Below, in pieces: positions 51,086-64,000 of a stretch of 64,000 bases of DNA. The notes beneath the pieces are model-generated. The model ran no database searches. It was not told the DNA's origin and worked only from the letters and a program-made list of their open reading frames with translations. How positions within the stretch are numbered: the first letter of the stretch is position 1; every line of letters begins with the position of its first letter. Source of the DNA: Vespula vulgaris (Eukaryota; Arthropoda; Insecta; Hymenoptera; Vespidae); contig NC_066592.1 in the NCBI RefSeq assembly GCF_905475345.1, positions 4,719,001 through 4,783,000 on the forward strand. Reading direction: 5' to 3'. The translations under genes and the position numbers were made by a program.

Positions 51086-54000
51086 GACAGACATATAGAC
51101 AGACAGAGAACATTGACAACGGACTACTACTCGACTCAAGCAGACCACATTCTCCATTCGAGCTCAAGTCGAAAGATTCGAGAGTAATAGTCGCTTACTG
51201 TGCCGATGCTTTTACGGCCCAGTGAAACTTACGCCGTTAATTACACATTCTACGTAACCTTTCAAACTATTATTATGCTCCCGGCTGTATTTTCTATAGG
51301 TCGATATAGAAAAATATTAATAGAAATCGATCGATTTTTAATCGAACAAATTTTTCTTATCGGTATTTGAATTTATTTCAACGATTCGTACGTACGATAC
51401 ATTGTCAATAACGTTAACGAAATATTAATAAATTTATACGATATCAAACGTACATTCTCGACTATGTACAAATTCGATTTTTATGATGCGTTGATAGGAT
51501 TGAAATTGATATACCTTGTATATAGATCGAACGATGTAACTCAACGATCCTGGTCACTTCAATTTGTTAGTCAATCCATTGGATACGTAAGTAAATTGCG
51601 TTTGAAAATTGATCCTATAAATGCAAAGGCACCCCTCTTTAATTTTCTTAAACGTATCTTCCTTATTGTTTTCCTTTCCTTTCAAATCTAATCTAAAAAA
51701 AAAATTATGTTTGCAAAGGGAATGATATACCGTTTGAAAGAAAACGTTAGGATTATATATCGGTTCGTAAGCGACTCACGATCGAATGATTTCACCGAGA
51801 CTCGAAGGTCGCCATATTTACGGAACAATAGACGATAATAGACATTTCACCATGTGGTATGCGAACCACGCCGCGCCACAGCAAATCCACTAAGAGTGCG
51901 TTCGAAGTTCTGCCTCCTCTCGAAGGCTGCTTTCACGATACGCATCCGGAATCGATCGGCGTTTCAGCTTCGTAAACAGGATACTTGTCCGACTCACCAA
52001 CTCGATTAGAGCTATACTCGCTCGTCCTCGCCAGTCAGACTTGTTTTATAGCAAATTTCCACGCTTTTCACCGAACAGACATCTTCTCTCACCTCGATTC
52101 TCCGTTTCACTGAGATCTATTTCATACGTACTTACATGAATTCACAAAAAGAATTATATTAAACAAAGACAAAACATAAAGATACATAACACAAACAACG
52201 CAAGGAAAATGTTTTTCCATTTGTTTGTTGATAATATTAAGTCCGTTCAATGTCATTAGCCTGGAAGTACTGTGTTATTGAAAGTAATACGAAAACATAG
52301 GAATTGTTATATAAGACGACAGTTGATTTTATTTCATTCGATATTAATTTTGAAAAAGGAACCTATAGATTTCCAAACCATGATATATATATCTTTTATC
52401 TTCGTTTGTAACATGAAAAAATTCTAAGATTTATCTAATTAGTTGATCTTAGTATATCTTATTGGATATCTTTAGATATAAATAAATTTTATTAAACGTA
52501 CGAAGAAACGAAGATGCCGAATAAAAGATTTTCTGATAGAAAATAAATGAGCCCGAATAAATTTTTGTGATTAAGCCGACTGACTCGCAAAATTCTAATC
52601 CAACGTGATTAGATGGACGCTCTGATTCCTCCGTTAATTAGAACATGTCGTTTCTGACCTTGCGCACGTTTTCTTCGTGAATAAAAAAATTCTAAAGTTT
52701 CGAGATAAAAGAGACTCGAAAAAAGGATGTATCAATCATAAATTATTTTAGCACTTTCCCTTATAACGTTAAATAAAATTTAATTTCATTACTACAATTA
52801 AAGCAACTATTTGAAATCGTAAAATCAATGAAACATTCATTAAAAATTTGATCGTACGATAAATAAAGCACGATATTCTCTCGATCAATGATAAAAAATT
52901 AACTTCTAATAAATTTTTATTGACCTTCAATCTTAAGATAAATTAAAATTTTTATCGATTCATTAAAATATCACTTCAATTTTTACGGATCAAATTCTTA
53001 GCTATTACAAAAACATTGATAAAAAATAAAGTAACTATTAATAGATAAGGGGAAAGGTCTCGTGAGAACACAAACTATAATCTTGAAATGCTCATGTTCA
53101 ATCTAATACGTTTATATTGTATCTATGAGTATCTAACGAGTATCCAAGTACTTACCTACTCGAAACATCTTTGTAGATGCTCGTGACTGTTTCACGTCTA
53201 ACAAACACGATTTATGGGTCGTACCTTCTTCTATTCGAATACAGCAAATAGTCGGTCAATGGAACGTTCCCAATAGGATTCCTATATAGTTAGAAGATTC
53301 AACATGATATATCTAAATATATATAATTTTTAAATCAAATTTTTAATTTCTCCACATTCTTCAGCCATTACACTGAAGTAATCGCGCAAGCTAATTACAA
53401 TTAATCATCACTTCATCGATATAAATTTCGATTTTTATTTCATAATACCTTCCTAAAATATTTTCCATTTCGTATTAATAAAAGAAAAAAAGAAAAAAAA
53501 ATCAAAATATTTTTAAATAAAGCCGATATAAATTTATATTTCCAAAAAAATATCTATAAATAAAAATGTATTAAGTATTTTGCGTAAATATTCTTATATA
53601 AAGATTGAATCAGATTATTATGATATTTCTAAAGATGATTAGCATCTATAATAGTATTTTTTTTCTTTTTTTTTTTTAATTAAATAGACACATTTGTCAT
53701 AGTATAATCATTAATAGCGTAATTACGTATTTATTCGTTATTAAATCAAAAAAAAAAAATCGTCCGATCGATTGATCATTTCTTTCTTTTAACGGGACGA
53801 CATCACATAAGTACACGTGCAGCAATGAGCGAGCACGCACGCACGCATGCACGATGACCGTTAATGGACGAAGGAAGAGGAAAGTAGCATTTTTCCTCTT
53901 TTCTACGATCCGGAGGAGGAGTGACACGCGAGGATTTCCATAACACACCATGCCTTCAGGCACACACACGCGAATCGCATTAACGTCGTTTTCGAAACGA

Positions 54001-56385
54001 GTACAGTAACTTCACGACTCGCTTTGCTTTCAAACGAGAGAAGTAGAAGAAAATCGAAAGAAATATATATTAAGAGTTATTTCATCTAATCCTATTGTAA
54101 CATTATATTCCCTGTAAATATGCAACATCGAAGAACAATACGCATAATATATTATCAGATATTAAATATGCATAATCAAAAAAAAAATATATAATCTAAT
54201 CATATACTACATATATTTTCTTCTAAAAAAAAACCTATATAAATAACCAAATAAAATTTATTAAAGATAAAAATTCTTCCTTTTTCTCTCTTCGAATATT
54301 TTGATAAATATAAGATGAAAAAGAGAAATATAACGACAATAAAAAGAAAGGATAAGAAAAGAGTTATATGAAAGAGTCGGAAAAAAGAATTAAAAAAGGA
54401 CGAGAAAGGAAGAGAGTACATACGTACTTGCCTATGTATACATACATACTACATCGTAAGGTTCATCGAAGCGAGCATCTTATTCACGGTGGGCACATAC
54501 CATAAGAGAACATAAATGATCAGATCGGTGGACACGCACGTGCGCGCGAGCGCGAACACAAGAGCAGCTCCCACAAAGTGGCATGCCTTCCTCGCCGTCA
54601 TGCCGCGGGAGTATGGACCTTGTGAGCGGTCAAAGTCGTGGCCTACTTCACTTCCTGCCTTCGAAACTTTCTCCTCGTGAGCACCGTTCGTGAGTCGAAG
54701 AGGTGCTGAGAATCACGAGTATCGCTTGATTCTACGACCTTCCTCTTCCTCCTTTTCCTCCTCCTCCTTCTCCTCTTCCTTCTCTTCCTTCTCCTCCTTC
54801 TTCTTCTTTATCTTTTTCTTTCTTTCTATCATTCTCTTTATACCTTTCTTATTACCTTTCTTTTACTTTTAAATCGCGACTACTTACAATTAGTTTTTAC
54901 ATTTCATAATCATAGGCCTAAAGTCTCGTTTTCATTTCCCATAGAATTTTTCTCGCAATTATTATAATTTTTTTTTTTTTTTTAACGCAAAATTACTTTA
55001 TCATCGTGAAAGTATATTTTATTTCTAAGTAAAGAGTATTTCAAGAATATTTAAATATATAAGACTGTTAGAAAATGTCTGATTAGAAATATAGAAGTAT
55101 CTGGAATGAATATAGGAATGATAATGTAATGAATGACAGATTAATTAGATCGATTTATCATATTAAATATTGGAAATATTAACATCTTCTAACCATTAAT
55201 TTAACTATTTTATTTTTTCATTCCCATATTCGATAAAACTTTTACACCTAATACTTATGTTTAATTTTGTTCCATTGTATTGACATCGATTAGGTATATG
55301 GTATTTTCCTTTTCTTTTTATTTCACTTAACTTCACTTTTCATTCAACTTCTATCATCATTTAACTGTCGCATGATTCAATTATCCGAATATTATCAACA
55401 CATCGATCTATATATGTATATAAATATAAATATATATATATATTTACACACACACACAAACACACATATATATAAAATTTTTATATACAGATATCGCATA
55501 AAATTTAATGGAACATCATCGTAAAATTGCATCGGCAAAAAATCGTCAGAAAACTTTCTTCGACCAGGTAAATTCACTTTACCCTCTGTGAATCTTCGGA
55601 TATGGATGCTTACATATTACGATACAAAAAAGGATTAGAGAGCGAAGTAATGGCACTTAAATGGAAGAGTCTTACGTCATTGGTATTCTTTATGTTAGCT
55701 GATAAAACATAGTCGATCGGTAGCTAACATTCCATAAATCATCGTATTTCTAAACGTAAAAATAAAAAAAGAAGATACGATAGGCCGATTAGATTAGTAA
55801 TACAAATTCGTTTTTTCAAAGGACATTGCCATGAAGGTGCGCCCCACTACTATCACACGTGGATACTCCTCTCTTTCTCTAGGTCAAGGTCTCTCTTAGA
55901 TTTTTTAGTAGAAGCTGTTAGATCGTCTTCTACGGACTACGTCACAGCTTTCAAACGAATTCCAAACTAACTACGAAGAATATAAATACGATTTAATCAC
56001 CTTGACCTTCATTCCGATTTCATTTTATAATACTTATCGATCTTATTACGTCCGTGTAAAATAGAAAAAATCAAACGAATTCTTTCGCAGATCCCCTTGA
56101 CGATTTTATAATAAGATAGATACATATATAATTCAATTTAATAATCATTCCCACGAACGAACTTTAATGATTTTCTTTAACCGCTAAAAGATAAAATTAA
56201 TTATGAACGCTCTTAAGAAATGGAAAGAACGTTCGATTAATTCAGAATAATAAATACGTAGATAGTAATTGATTAAAGCGAAGAAGAAAATAACCGAGTA
56301 CGAAACATAATTGACTATGATTATTGAATACTAAAATAATAAGAAAACGAAATAAATTTAATAGCATGAATAAAGAGAAAGATGA

Positions 56386-56391
<6 letters not shown>

Positions 56392-56433
<42 letters not shown>

Positions 56434-56436
56434 AAG
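56392..56436 (+). repeat. (GA)n microsatellite
   Basis: A GA run of about 44 bases with one GG interruption, flanked by GAAAGA-type purine sequence. Confidence 0.9.
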
Positions 56437-57589
56437 AGAGAAAATAGAATAGAAAGTAGACGAAGTCAGAGAGGATGTACCTACTCGTCATGTCGTATGG
56501 AAAGATATGGCAAAAAGTGATCGCCGAATTTTCTGTATAACCGAATGGGACTACTTTTTGTCTTATAGAAAGTCGTCGAGAAGAGATCTTGGAATCGAAC
56601 GCTGTTATCCCAACAAGGTTACGAGACCGCACGACGAACCTGCGACATTTGCACGACTTGATGCTCGGTCGGAAAGAAAAGAAAAAAAGGAGAGTATCCG
56701 ACATGACGAGAAGGAAAGAGACCAAAAAGAAAAATGAAAAATAAAGAGAAAGAGAAAGAAAGAGAAAAAAGAAAGAAAGAGAGATGAATGATGATGAATA
56801 ATAATTAATAATAAACTTACTCCATGTTTCGTACTCCATCAAGCTTGGCGATGAATCGTCGAGAAGCAATCCGCCATACTTTCTCCACGAAACGAAGTTT
56901 AAGAATACTACGCATCGTTGAAATTGATTAATAACAGCTACAACCTTCTCCGCTGAGATCTAATCAAAGAATGTATCCTCGAACGTAGTTACCAAAATAA
57001 TATTGGCACTATGTTTAACAAAAACATCGACCTTCGTTCTTCTTCTCATAGGCTTGTTGTTAGTTACAGAATAAACACGTCTCATCTTGTTCATCTCGTA
57101 TTTACATTATTAAACAATACATACATTGTGTATACTGTATGATTCATAATTCCTAGAATCTTTCACATACGTTACTAAATAAACAATTATTGTACATGTA
57201 TCTCATAATATTAAAATAAAAATTGTTGTCAAGTTTTAAAGGATATATCGATTAAATTTTAAAACTTTCAACTATACGAATAATTGCCAAGAAATTGTTT
57301 TGATTGTTAATTTTAATCAGCAGAGTGATATCAATCGCATATATCTATATACATTCTTGGAAAAGTGTGATTATTAAATGACGTGTTTATTGGATTTTAT
57401 CGTGTTAATCGTGCTAAAGTAAGTACTTATTATTATGTACGTGGAGTACGTATTCCTGGATCGCGTCGAAATATGAGAATGAAGAGAATGAGGAAGGAGA
57501 GGATTCAACGATGGCTGAATAAAACGGCTCCGTTTATTTGATTACGTCCCCGCGGAGTGCGTCCTCCTTTTCTCTGAGCATGGTACACG

Positions 57590-57716
57590 TACATACATAC
57601 ATATATACATACATAGATACATACATACATATATACATACAACATACAAACATACACGCATACATACATAAATACATAAATACATACAACAAACATATGT
57701 ACATACATATCATACC

Positions 57717-57752
<36 letters not shown>

Positions 57753-57770
57753 TACATATATACACATATA
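57590..57770 (+). repeat. (TACA)n / (CATA)n compound microsatellite, ~180 bp
   Basis: Long imperfect ACATACAT units mixed with ATAT steps. It creates Thr/Ile/His or Cys/Met/Tyr-rich open frames on both strands, which are artefacts. Confidence 0.95.
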
Positions 57771-60700
57771 GTTGGTAAGGCTAGTTAACGCACACGCACC
57801 TGCAGTCGCCGTACAACGACGCGATCGACTGTAGTGAGTGATAATCGTGGAGTAGGTCAGCGGAACACTGCCTCTAGCGATCTGCGTTCTTCTGTCTCCC
57901 TGACATTCACGAGCCTTACGATCGACGATGTCGACATGTGCTCGTCGTAAAATCACACTCCTTCCAAATTTTCACATTCTCTTTATAACACATCAGAAAT
58001 ATAAATAAACAAGAATATATATGTATGTCGACCTATCGATAAATCCAAATTTAATCTATCTCATTGTCAGTATATATTAAAGATGGATTAATGCATTTCA
58101 ATTAAATCTTCCGTCTCCGTAATTTATGATATTAAAAAATTTGTGTTATGATGGTTCGATGAATCGAATTAAGATCGAAATTTATCTATGTATGTACATT
58201 TAAATTTTCACATATATACGATATTCGATTTAAATTATAATACTCGGAACAACACTTGGAACAGAGATCTAAACTGAAATGTGTGAATATTTATACTTCG
58301 ATCATAATGATATTAACATTAGATATTATCAGGAAAAAAATGAATATTTAACACTAACAATTCACATTCGCGTTTGATGGACTCGTCGTATCGTACGATC
58401 GTTTTCAATCATATCCACTCTAGTTATATACAAATTTAATACCAATAATGGTGATAAATCCATTGAACGTGATGTCAAACAGGTAGACGAGAATTTCGAT
58501 AGTATTTTGAATCATAAAAAAAACGATAAAAATTCTCGTATACCGTTAGAGTTGCTTTATCGAGCATCATGAAATCAACGTGTTTGTGTGTCTATATATA
58601 TATATACACACACACACATGCATATATACATTCGTATATGTTTAGCTATGTATGAGTTTGAGAGAGAAAGAGAGAGGTGTGAGATAAACGTTAATTAGCG
58701 ATTCTCCATCGTTACCGCATCCATCTGTCCGTACCGTTTTAAGATTCTTACTTTGAAGTAGCACACAAGATTCCTCCATGTTGATTTCTATTGTCATACA
58801 AGACGATAACGCGATATCATCGTAGCAAGTTTTGCGTATGTAGCAGGTAGAATACAATGTGCGAGTTTCGTTCACGATTAAGAGGATTCGATCGCGTCTG
58901 CGCACCGCTTTGGACGTCGAAGAAACCGGTCAGGATCGGGGCGAAACATCTAGGTCCATTTTTCTTACGATCATCGCGTTCTAGATCCGCCAGTGACGAC
59001 TTCTTTTGATATAGAAGAGGGACGGATCGCACCTGCACACTCGAGACAATTAATTGCTCGTCTAATAGGAAACAAAAGGAAGAATATTTTGTTGGATTGT
59101 CGAAGTAAAAGCGAGTGATCGATTAAGAACGTTCGAAATCACCGGAAGGATGGAATCTTTGCTTTCTACAAAATGTGTTCCTTTTTTTTTTATTCTTTTC
59201 TTTTTGTTATTCTTTCTTTTTTTTTTTTGTCCAATACAAAAACAGCGTATTTTGCATTGTACCGATCGATTCTTCGAAATACATATCATTTATTTCTTAA
59301 AAAGTTCTACTTAAAGTTTGCTTTTCTTAGAACTTTCTTCTACTTAAATATTAATCCAAATAACGATCAAATTATTGGCTATTATCAATTACAGTTAATA
59401 ATCATAAATTTCAATCTCTTCATTCAATTAGATTTGATCCGACATATAAGAATTTTGTATTGCTCGAGGAAAAAAAATAATAAAAACGAAAAGTTGGCGA
59501 TACGACAAAAAAGGTATACGTTTGGACGACAGTGAAAATCGTATAATCGACTGGTCGTAGATACGCTCCAATCAAAAACAAATTCACGCGAAGTACGACG
59601 ACCGACAACCGGTAAAAGATTAAGGTAATGGGGTCGCGTTCCACTGGTAGCAACGGAATGACTACATATGGTAAAGTACGGTCGCGTTCTGAACCGCAGA
59701 ATCGATCGATCGAACGATGACGAGGATCGTTTCTCATTTCCATTCTTCTTCTTTTTCAAGTTCTTCAACTTCTTCGTATTATACTTCCTCCTGTTCGTTG
59801 TTAAATAGAAAAGAAAGCTAAAGAATCATTGGCATAGAAACCTTTCTTAACTTTTCGATTTTTCTCAAGAAATATTTCGATGAGCTTAATGTTACGATTT
59901 AATACCAAAAAAAAAAAAAAGAGAGAAAAAAGAAAAACGCATTCGCGTGCATAATACGAATGATGCGTCAGGTCATAAATCATTCCTTTCGAGAATGGTC
60001 CTGACAAATGATTCTAAGTGTTAACGAGCAATTAGGCGCTTCAAGATTAATGCTACCACGTTGTCATTGTCATAATCGTTGAAGCGAACGGAAAATTATA
60101 TGATACGTACATGTATACATAGAGTTGGCTTCCTAATGATCGTTCAGGTAACATTTACCAAAAGTTGAAAGGAATGACCGAGATTGTCGGTAACAGGTAG
60201 TACATCTTATTGAACACGATCGGTGTGAAAAAGGCGATCACGAGTTCGCCATGGAATCGAACGTAGAGACTCGCAACGAAATATCCATCGTAAATATATT
60301 TCAAACGACGCACTTCTTTTCTCTCGCGCGGACGTGCTTAAAATAACATAGGTAATGTATTTGTTTGACCCTAAAACGCGTTACTATCTTTAAAATTTCA
60401 TGAAGCTCGATGACATCGCATCCGGTTAATATTATTTCCAAATACATATATCAACGTCCTCGTTGCTACTTATAAAAAATGTTAAACAATAAATCATTCT
60501 ATAAAAGTGTCATCGTATAAATCGAAATATTCGCATCAATGTGATCGTCCTTCCTAGTTACCGCCAGACTCGTCCAACGTTTCCTCAAATTCTGCGCAAT
60601 TTTTAAAATTATCTTTTCGATCCTCGTACGACTATACCAGAGGTCGAAGAAATCATAGTAATAAAGTCAAAGAAGCGATCGATTGTAGGCGAGCATTTAT

Positions 60701-60796
60701 CGCGCTTCAAAGTCAGGGCCAGGTATTTCGGAATTTGAAGATCGGAAGAACGAGAGATATAAATAGCCTGTGTCTTCTCCGAAGGAGACAAGTTAA

Positions 60797-60850
60797 GAGA
60801 GAAAGAGAGAGAGAGAGAGAGAGGGAGAGGAAGAGAGAAAGAGAGAGAAG
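60797..60850 (+). repeat. (GA)n-rich tract
   Basis: A GA tract of about 50 bases with single-base interruptions, continuing less purely to about 60920. Confidence 0.85.
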
Positions 60851-62493
60851 TGATTGTAACCCATCGAGAGAGAAAGGTCGCACGTTAGAGGATGGGAGGG
60901 AGAGAGAAAGAGAGGGATGTTCGGAAGGAGGCAGAGTCAGGAACGAACTCTTGAACGGCAGTTGGTGAATCGACGAGCGCAGGAGGGCTCTCAACTGGCG
61001 TTTGTTCAACGATTACGTGAGTCTCGCGTTTATAAACGGAGCCGTGCGTCTCGTGTCCGCGAGAGAGAAGAAGAAAACAAGAAAAAGAAAAGAGAAAGAA
61101 AAATAAAGAAATAAAAAAGAACAGAAAATAAAGATTTCAATTCACATCTTCCGTGAGATACAATGTGCAGGGAGTTAGCAACGATAGTCGCAAACGAAAG
61201 TGAACGTGCACGCGACTTCCTATTCTCTTTTACCATTATTTCTTTCGTAAAAAAAAAAAAAAGTAAAAAAAGAGAAAAATAAAAGCAGAGAGAAAAAAGA
61301 ACTGATAAAAAAAGATTTCAATACAAACATAAAGATAGCGTTCGTTGGAATTTAATCTCTAGATAAAGATGTTACACACATGGGAGATAGGAAAAATAAG
61401 AAAAATCAAAAAAGAAAAAAGAAAAAACAAAGAGGAAAAAAGAAAGAAGAAAAAACAATTTGGTCAAATCGAAACTGTATTGGAAACTTCGCGTGCACGT
61501 GATCGCAACCGAGACGCATGCGATACTGCGGTTACCAGTACGATGTCTACGTATTATAACATGATCTATGACGCCCAGAGAATTGCGTAACGTGTGTAGC
61601 ATAATGAGCCTACACGAATTAGATCAAGTATATCGCAACAAGGTCACGTAACGCGCTTTACTTCAACACCTCCCTCCTATCATCCCTCTCTCTCTCTCTA
61701 TATATATATATATACATCCTGTATAAACACCTTCTTCGTATAAACAACTCATTGACCTTCTTCTATCATCGCATTCACCTTCAAATTCGATCTGGTAATC
61801 GACCAAAAATTTTGATGTCGTTACGTACGTGAAAATTTATATACTGTTAAATCAATTGCAACTTGTAGAACTCGATCGTTTGAATTAATCAATCCTTGTT
61901 GATTGTTATTGAAAAAACTGACAGATTCGTTTAAAAAAATGAATAAACGTTTGCGAACTTTCCACGTAACTCGAGATGGCCAAACAAAAACTGCGTCATG
62001 CTAAAGAGCTTTAATCCTTTGATCTCCGATCGATCTTCTGATTTTTATTTATTATCTAACAACGATAGAGAAAGAAAGAATTAAGATTCTCTTAAAGAAA
62101 AATTAACGATCGTACGGATTCATTTACATACTTATCAACATTCTTCATCGAAATTGAATACTTGTTTAAAGCCTATTACGATATATCGTTATCTACAATC
62201 TTTCTTTCTAAATATATACATATACATGTGTGTGTGCGTGTACGTGTATGCACAATCTTTATAGTTACATAAACATATACAAAAGTGAAAAAATAGAATA
62301 GTAAAGAACTTTTTTAATTCTTAAACCTAAAATATAATGATATATAATTAGATAATTGATTAGGAAAAAAATAAATCGATTTAAAAAAATTGAAAAAATA
62401 AATTGAAATAAAAAGTCGATTTCGATTGATAATGAAATATTTCATTCTTATATAGAAATTATAGATGGGAATACTTTTTTAGGTTTCGAGGTT

Positions 62494-62570
62494 AAGGACA
62501 ACGAAGACGAAGAGGAAGAGGAGAAAGAGGAAGAAGAAGACGAAGAAGAGGAAGAGGAAGAATAAAAAGA
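62494..62570 (+). repeat. (GAA/GAG)n purine tract encoding acidic residues
   Basis: Degenerate GAAGAG-type repeats. One + strand frame reads KDNEDEEEEEKEEEEDEEEE then stop (TAA at about 62562-62564), behind a TTTTTTAG at 62481-62482 that could be an acceptor. Either a chance frame in a simple repeat or the acidic C-terminal exon of an otherwise invisible gene; the former is favoured. Confidence 0.5.
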
Positions 62571-62610
62571 GAAGGAAAAAGATTAAGGAGAAAAAGAAAT
62601 TCGAAGCTAG

Positions 62611-63085
62611 CGGGGCGCTAGGCGCCAATAGATTCGCGACGTCGCGTTCGAGTTCGCGACTCATCCGCCAATAGTAGTTGCTCGTGATGCTGCACGCGAG
62701 GATCGTCGTCGGCGGTGTCGCGACGTCGTCCCGTGTTACGTGCTCTACCACGTCGAATAATTTATCTCGTATTCTTTTACGTTGTCACATAGATGTCGAA
62801 AAAAAAATCCGATCGATCGGTGATCGTGCGATCAATCGTGGCCAAATTACTCGACATGACATGCGCGGAAATTACCTGAAGATGTTGGAGAAGTGCAAGT
62901 GTGAGTATATCGTCGCATTACTATTTCGCCGCCATCTTGCTTAACCTAACCTTCCCCTTGCCTAGTTGCCACGCGACTATGGCGCCAATCGCGCGCTCAC
63001 TAAGGCGCCACTTTTCCTTTTCGTACGTATACGCTATTGCGCATGCGCGTGTGATCTCTTAACTACTGTAACGTAACCAATCAGA
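62611..63085. promoter_or_regulatory. CpG-rich promoter-like island
   Basis: Within about 470 bp there are four CCAAT boxes (62625, 62668, 62985 and 63077), three GGCGCC palindromes (62621, 62981 and 63004), a CGCGACGTCGCG palindrome (62635-62646), an NRF1-type site TGCGCATGCGC (63038-63048) and a YY1-type GCCGCCATCTTG (62928-62939). Such clusters are typical of broadly expressed promoters, often bidirectional. The function is inferred from motifs only. Confidence 0.5.
62861..62900 (+). CDS. Possible first coding exon, gene leaves the window
   Basis: An ATG in the CpG island opens MRGNYLKMLEKCK and runs into AAGT|GTGAGT, a strong donor, in phase 1. The frame is open back to at least 62678, so the start is uncertain. 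No matching acceptor exon was recognised before 64000. The product is not recognised. Confidence 0.25.
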
Positions 63086-63100
63086 TTACGTTAAACTTTT

Positions 63101-64000
63101 CGCGGCGAACTCGAAAGATAACATCTGTTCTTTGTTCTTAAAGTCGTTTGAATAGATTTTTTCTTTCGACGTTGTTGCATCTGGATTTGGCGTATAAAAG
63201 AAAAACGGAAAGATAATTATTATATGTTGTCTGTTTTGATATAACGATGCTAATTTAATAAATAAAAATGATCGACTGAAAAATATGCCACAACAGAACT
63301 AATGATCATTGTCGTTACCTCATAAGTAACATATGAGCTTTATAACAAATTTGTATTGTCGCCTTCGGGTTGACATACGACTTCAAAGGGTTAAATGGAA
63401 CGGCGAAAATTACGATATCAAGCGTATTTGAGGGAAAACTTTGAGATCTTATTTCAAAATGAAAATTATAACATATAACCGAGTATTAATCTAGCGGAGA
63501 GAAACAATTGTTAGTGATTCTCATAAATTATATTCTCGTTTGCGAAGGGATTGTATATACTCGTTAGTGGCATATAATACTATACCATCGAAGCAGACCC
63601 CTCGTAATTTAACGGATATGCGGGGTATATGTACCTATATATGTATACGAATTACACGTTGCGTGTAGTGTTGACAAGATTCGTTCGGGTGCAATTACTT
63701 AATTAAAAGAACTTACATTAATATTATCTGGGCCTCCGAGTTTCATCGTGTAACTTTATATTTACATCAGACTCGTGAAATCTCACTAAATAACATAGCA
63801 TATATTTTGATATAATTGCTAATACAAAAATTAATCTCGTTGGATCTTTCCTCGATCGTCATGGAAACTCATAAAGGATCTAGAAATGCATAGGAGAAAG
63901 ATGATTAAATTTTTTACATCAACATCCGTATGACCTTCATCTCAAAATTGTATGGTTTATATTACGAGATAAGCACCTTGATGATCCGGCTCGATATCGA
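63101..64000. other. AT-rich terminal stretch, no gene seen
   Basis: Nothing specific beyond AT-rich sequence. If the exon at 62861-62900 is real, this would be its first intron. Confidence 0.5.

Larger units (their letters stand above)
33501..62600. other. Gene-poor, microsatellite-rich stretch upstream of the ZP gene
   Basis: About 29 kb with no confidently recognisable coding exon. It contains many (CT)n, (GA)n, (TTC)n and (TACA)n tracts, AT-rich spacers and scattered CpG-richer patches (34480-34800, 37740-37890, 43920-44070, 46820-47100, 57780-57960 and 58860-59040). These patches are candidates for 5' UTR exons or promoter/enhancer elements of the ZP gene; only 37750-37863 shows paired splice sites. 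No tRNA or known microRNA was recognised. Confidence 0.6.

Noticed and set aside
57505..57956. Cys/Met/Tyr-rich and Thr/Ile/His-rich frames
   Set aside because: They are direct translations of the (TACA)n microsatellite.

Overview
The window looks like a piece of an insect nuclear genome. It is AT-rich, crowded with (GA)n/(CT)n and (TATG)n/(TACA)n microsatellites, and has CpG-containing islands, spliced genes with GT-AG introns, and small TA-flanked MITE-like repeats. This texture and the protein families fit an aculeate hymenopteran (wasp, bee or ant), but the order-level assignment is inference. No operons, bacterial signals, CRISPR arrays, rRNA or convincing tRNA genes were seen.

Two protein-coding genes can be reconstructed by joining exons whose splice sites and reading-frame phases agree. 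(1) On the + strand, 13545-19462 holds a 14-exon gene for a 782-residue protein. It has a Cys-rich N-terminus, a very charged middle that carries seven copies of a DYKYHDKN-type octapeptide, and a C-terminal FAM194 (ERICH6-like) domain. (2) On the - strand, 33460-22632 holds a 5-exon gene for a 630-residue zona pellucida (ZP) domain membrane protein of the Dusky/Miniature/Dusky-like group, a family of apical cuticle-organising proteins. Its 23-residue signal-peptide exon is separated from the ZP exon by an 8.4 kb intron. The two genes converge, with about 3.2 kb between their stop codons.

Layout: 1-13544 is repeat-rich intergenic DNA with a 426 bp MITE-like element. 13545-19462 is the FAM194-like gene. 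19463-22631 is the convergent intergenic spacer, with a 72 bp (TATG)n run and a second MITE-like element of 429 bp. 22632-33460 is the ZP gene. 33479-62600 is a long, gene-poor, microsatellite-rich stretch upstream of the ZP gene. It probably holds its 5' UTR exon(s) and promoter; a splice-bounded, stop-free candidate exon lies at 37750-37863 on the - strand. 62600-63100 is a CpG-rich island with CCAAT boxes, GGCGCC palindromes and consensus-like NRF1 and YY1 sites. It resembles a housekeeping promoter with a possible first exon on the + strand, whose gene would continue beyond the window.

Most other open frames are chance frames in low-complexity DNA. All gene models here are read by eye from sequence; transcript data would be needed to fix UTRs and minor splice choices.
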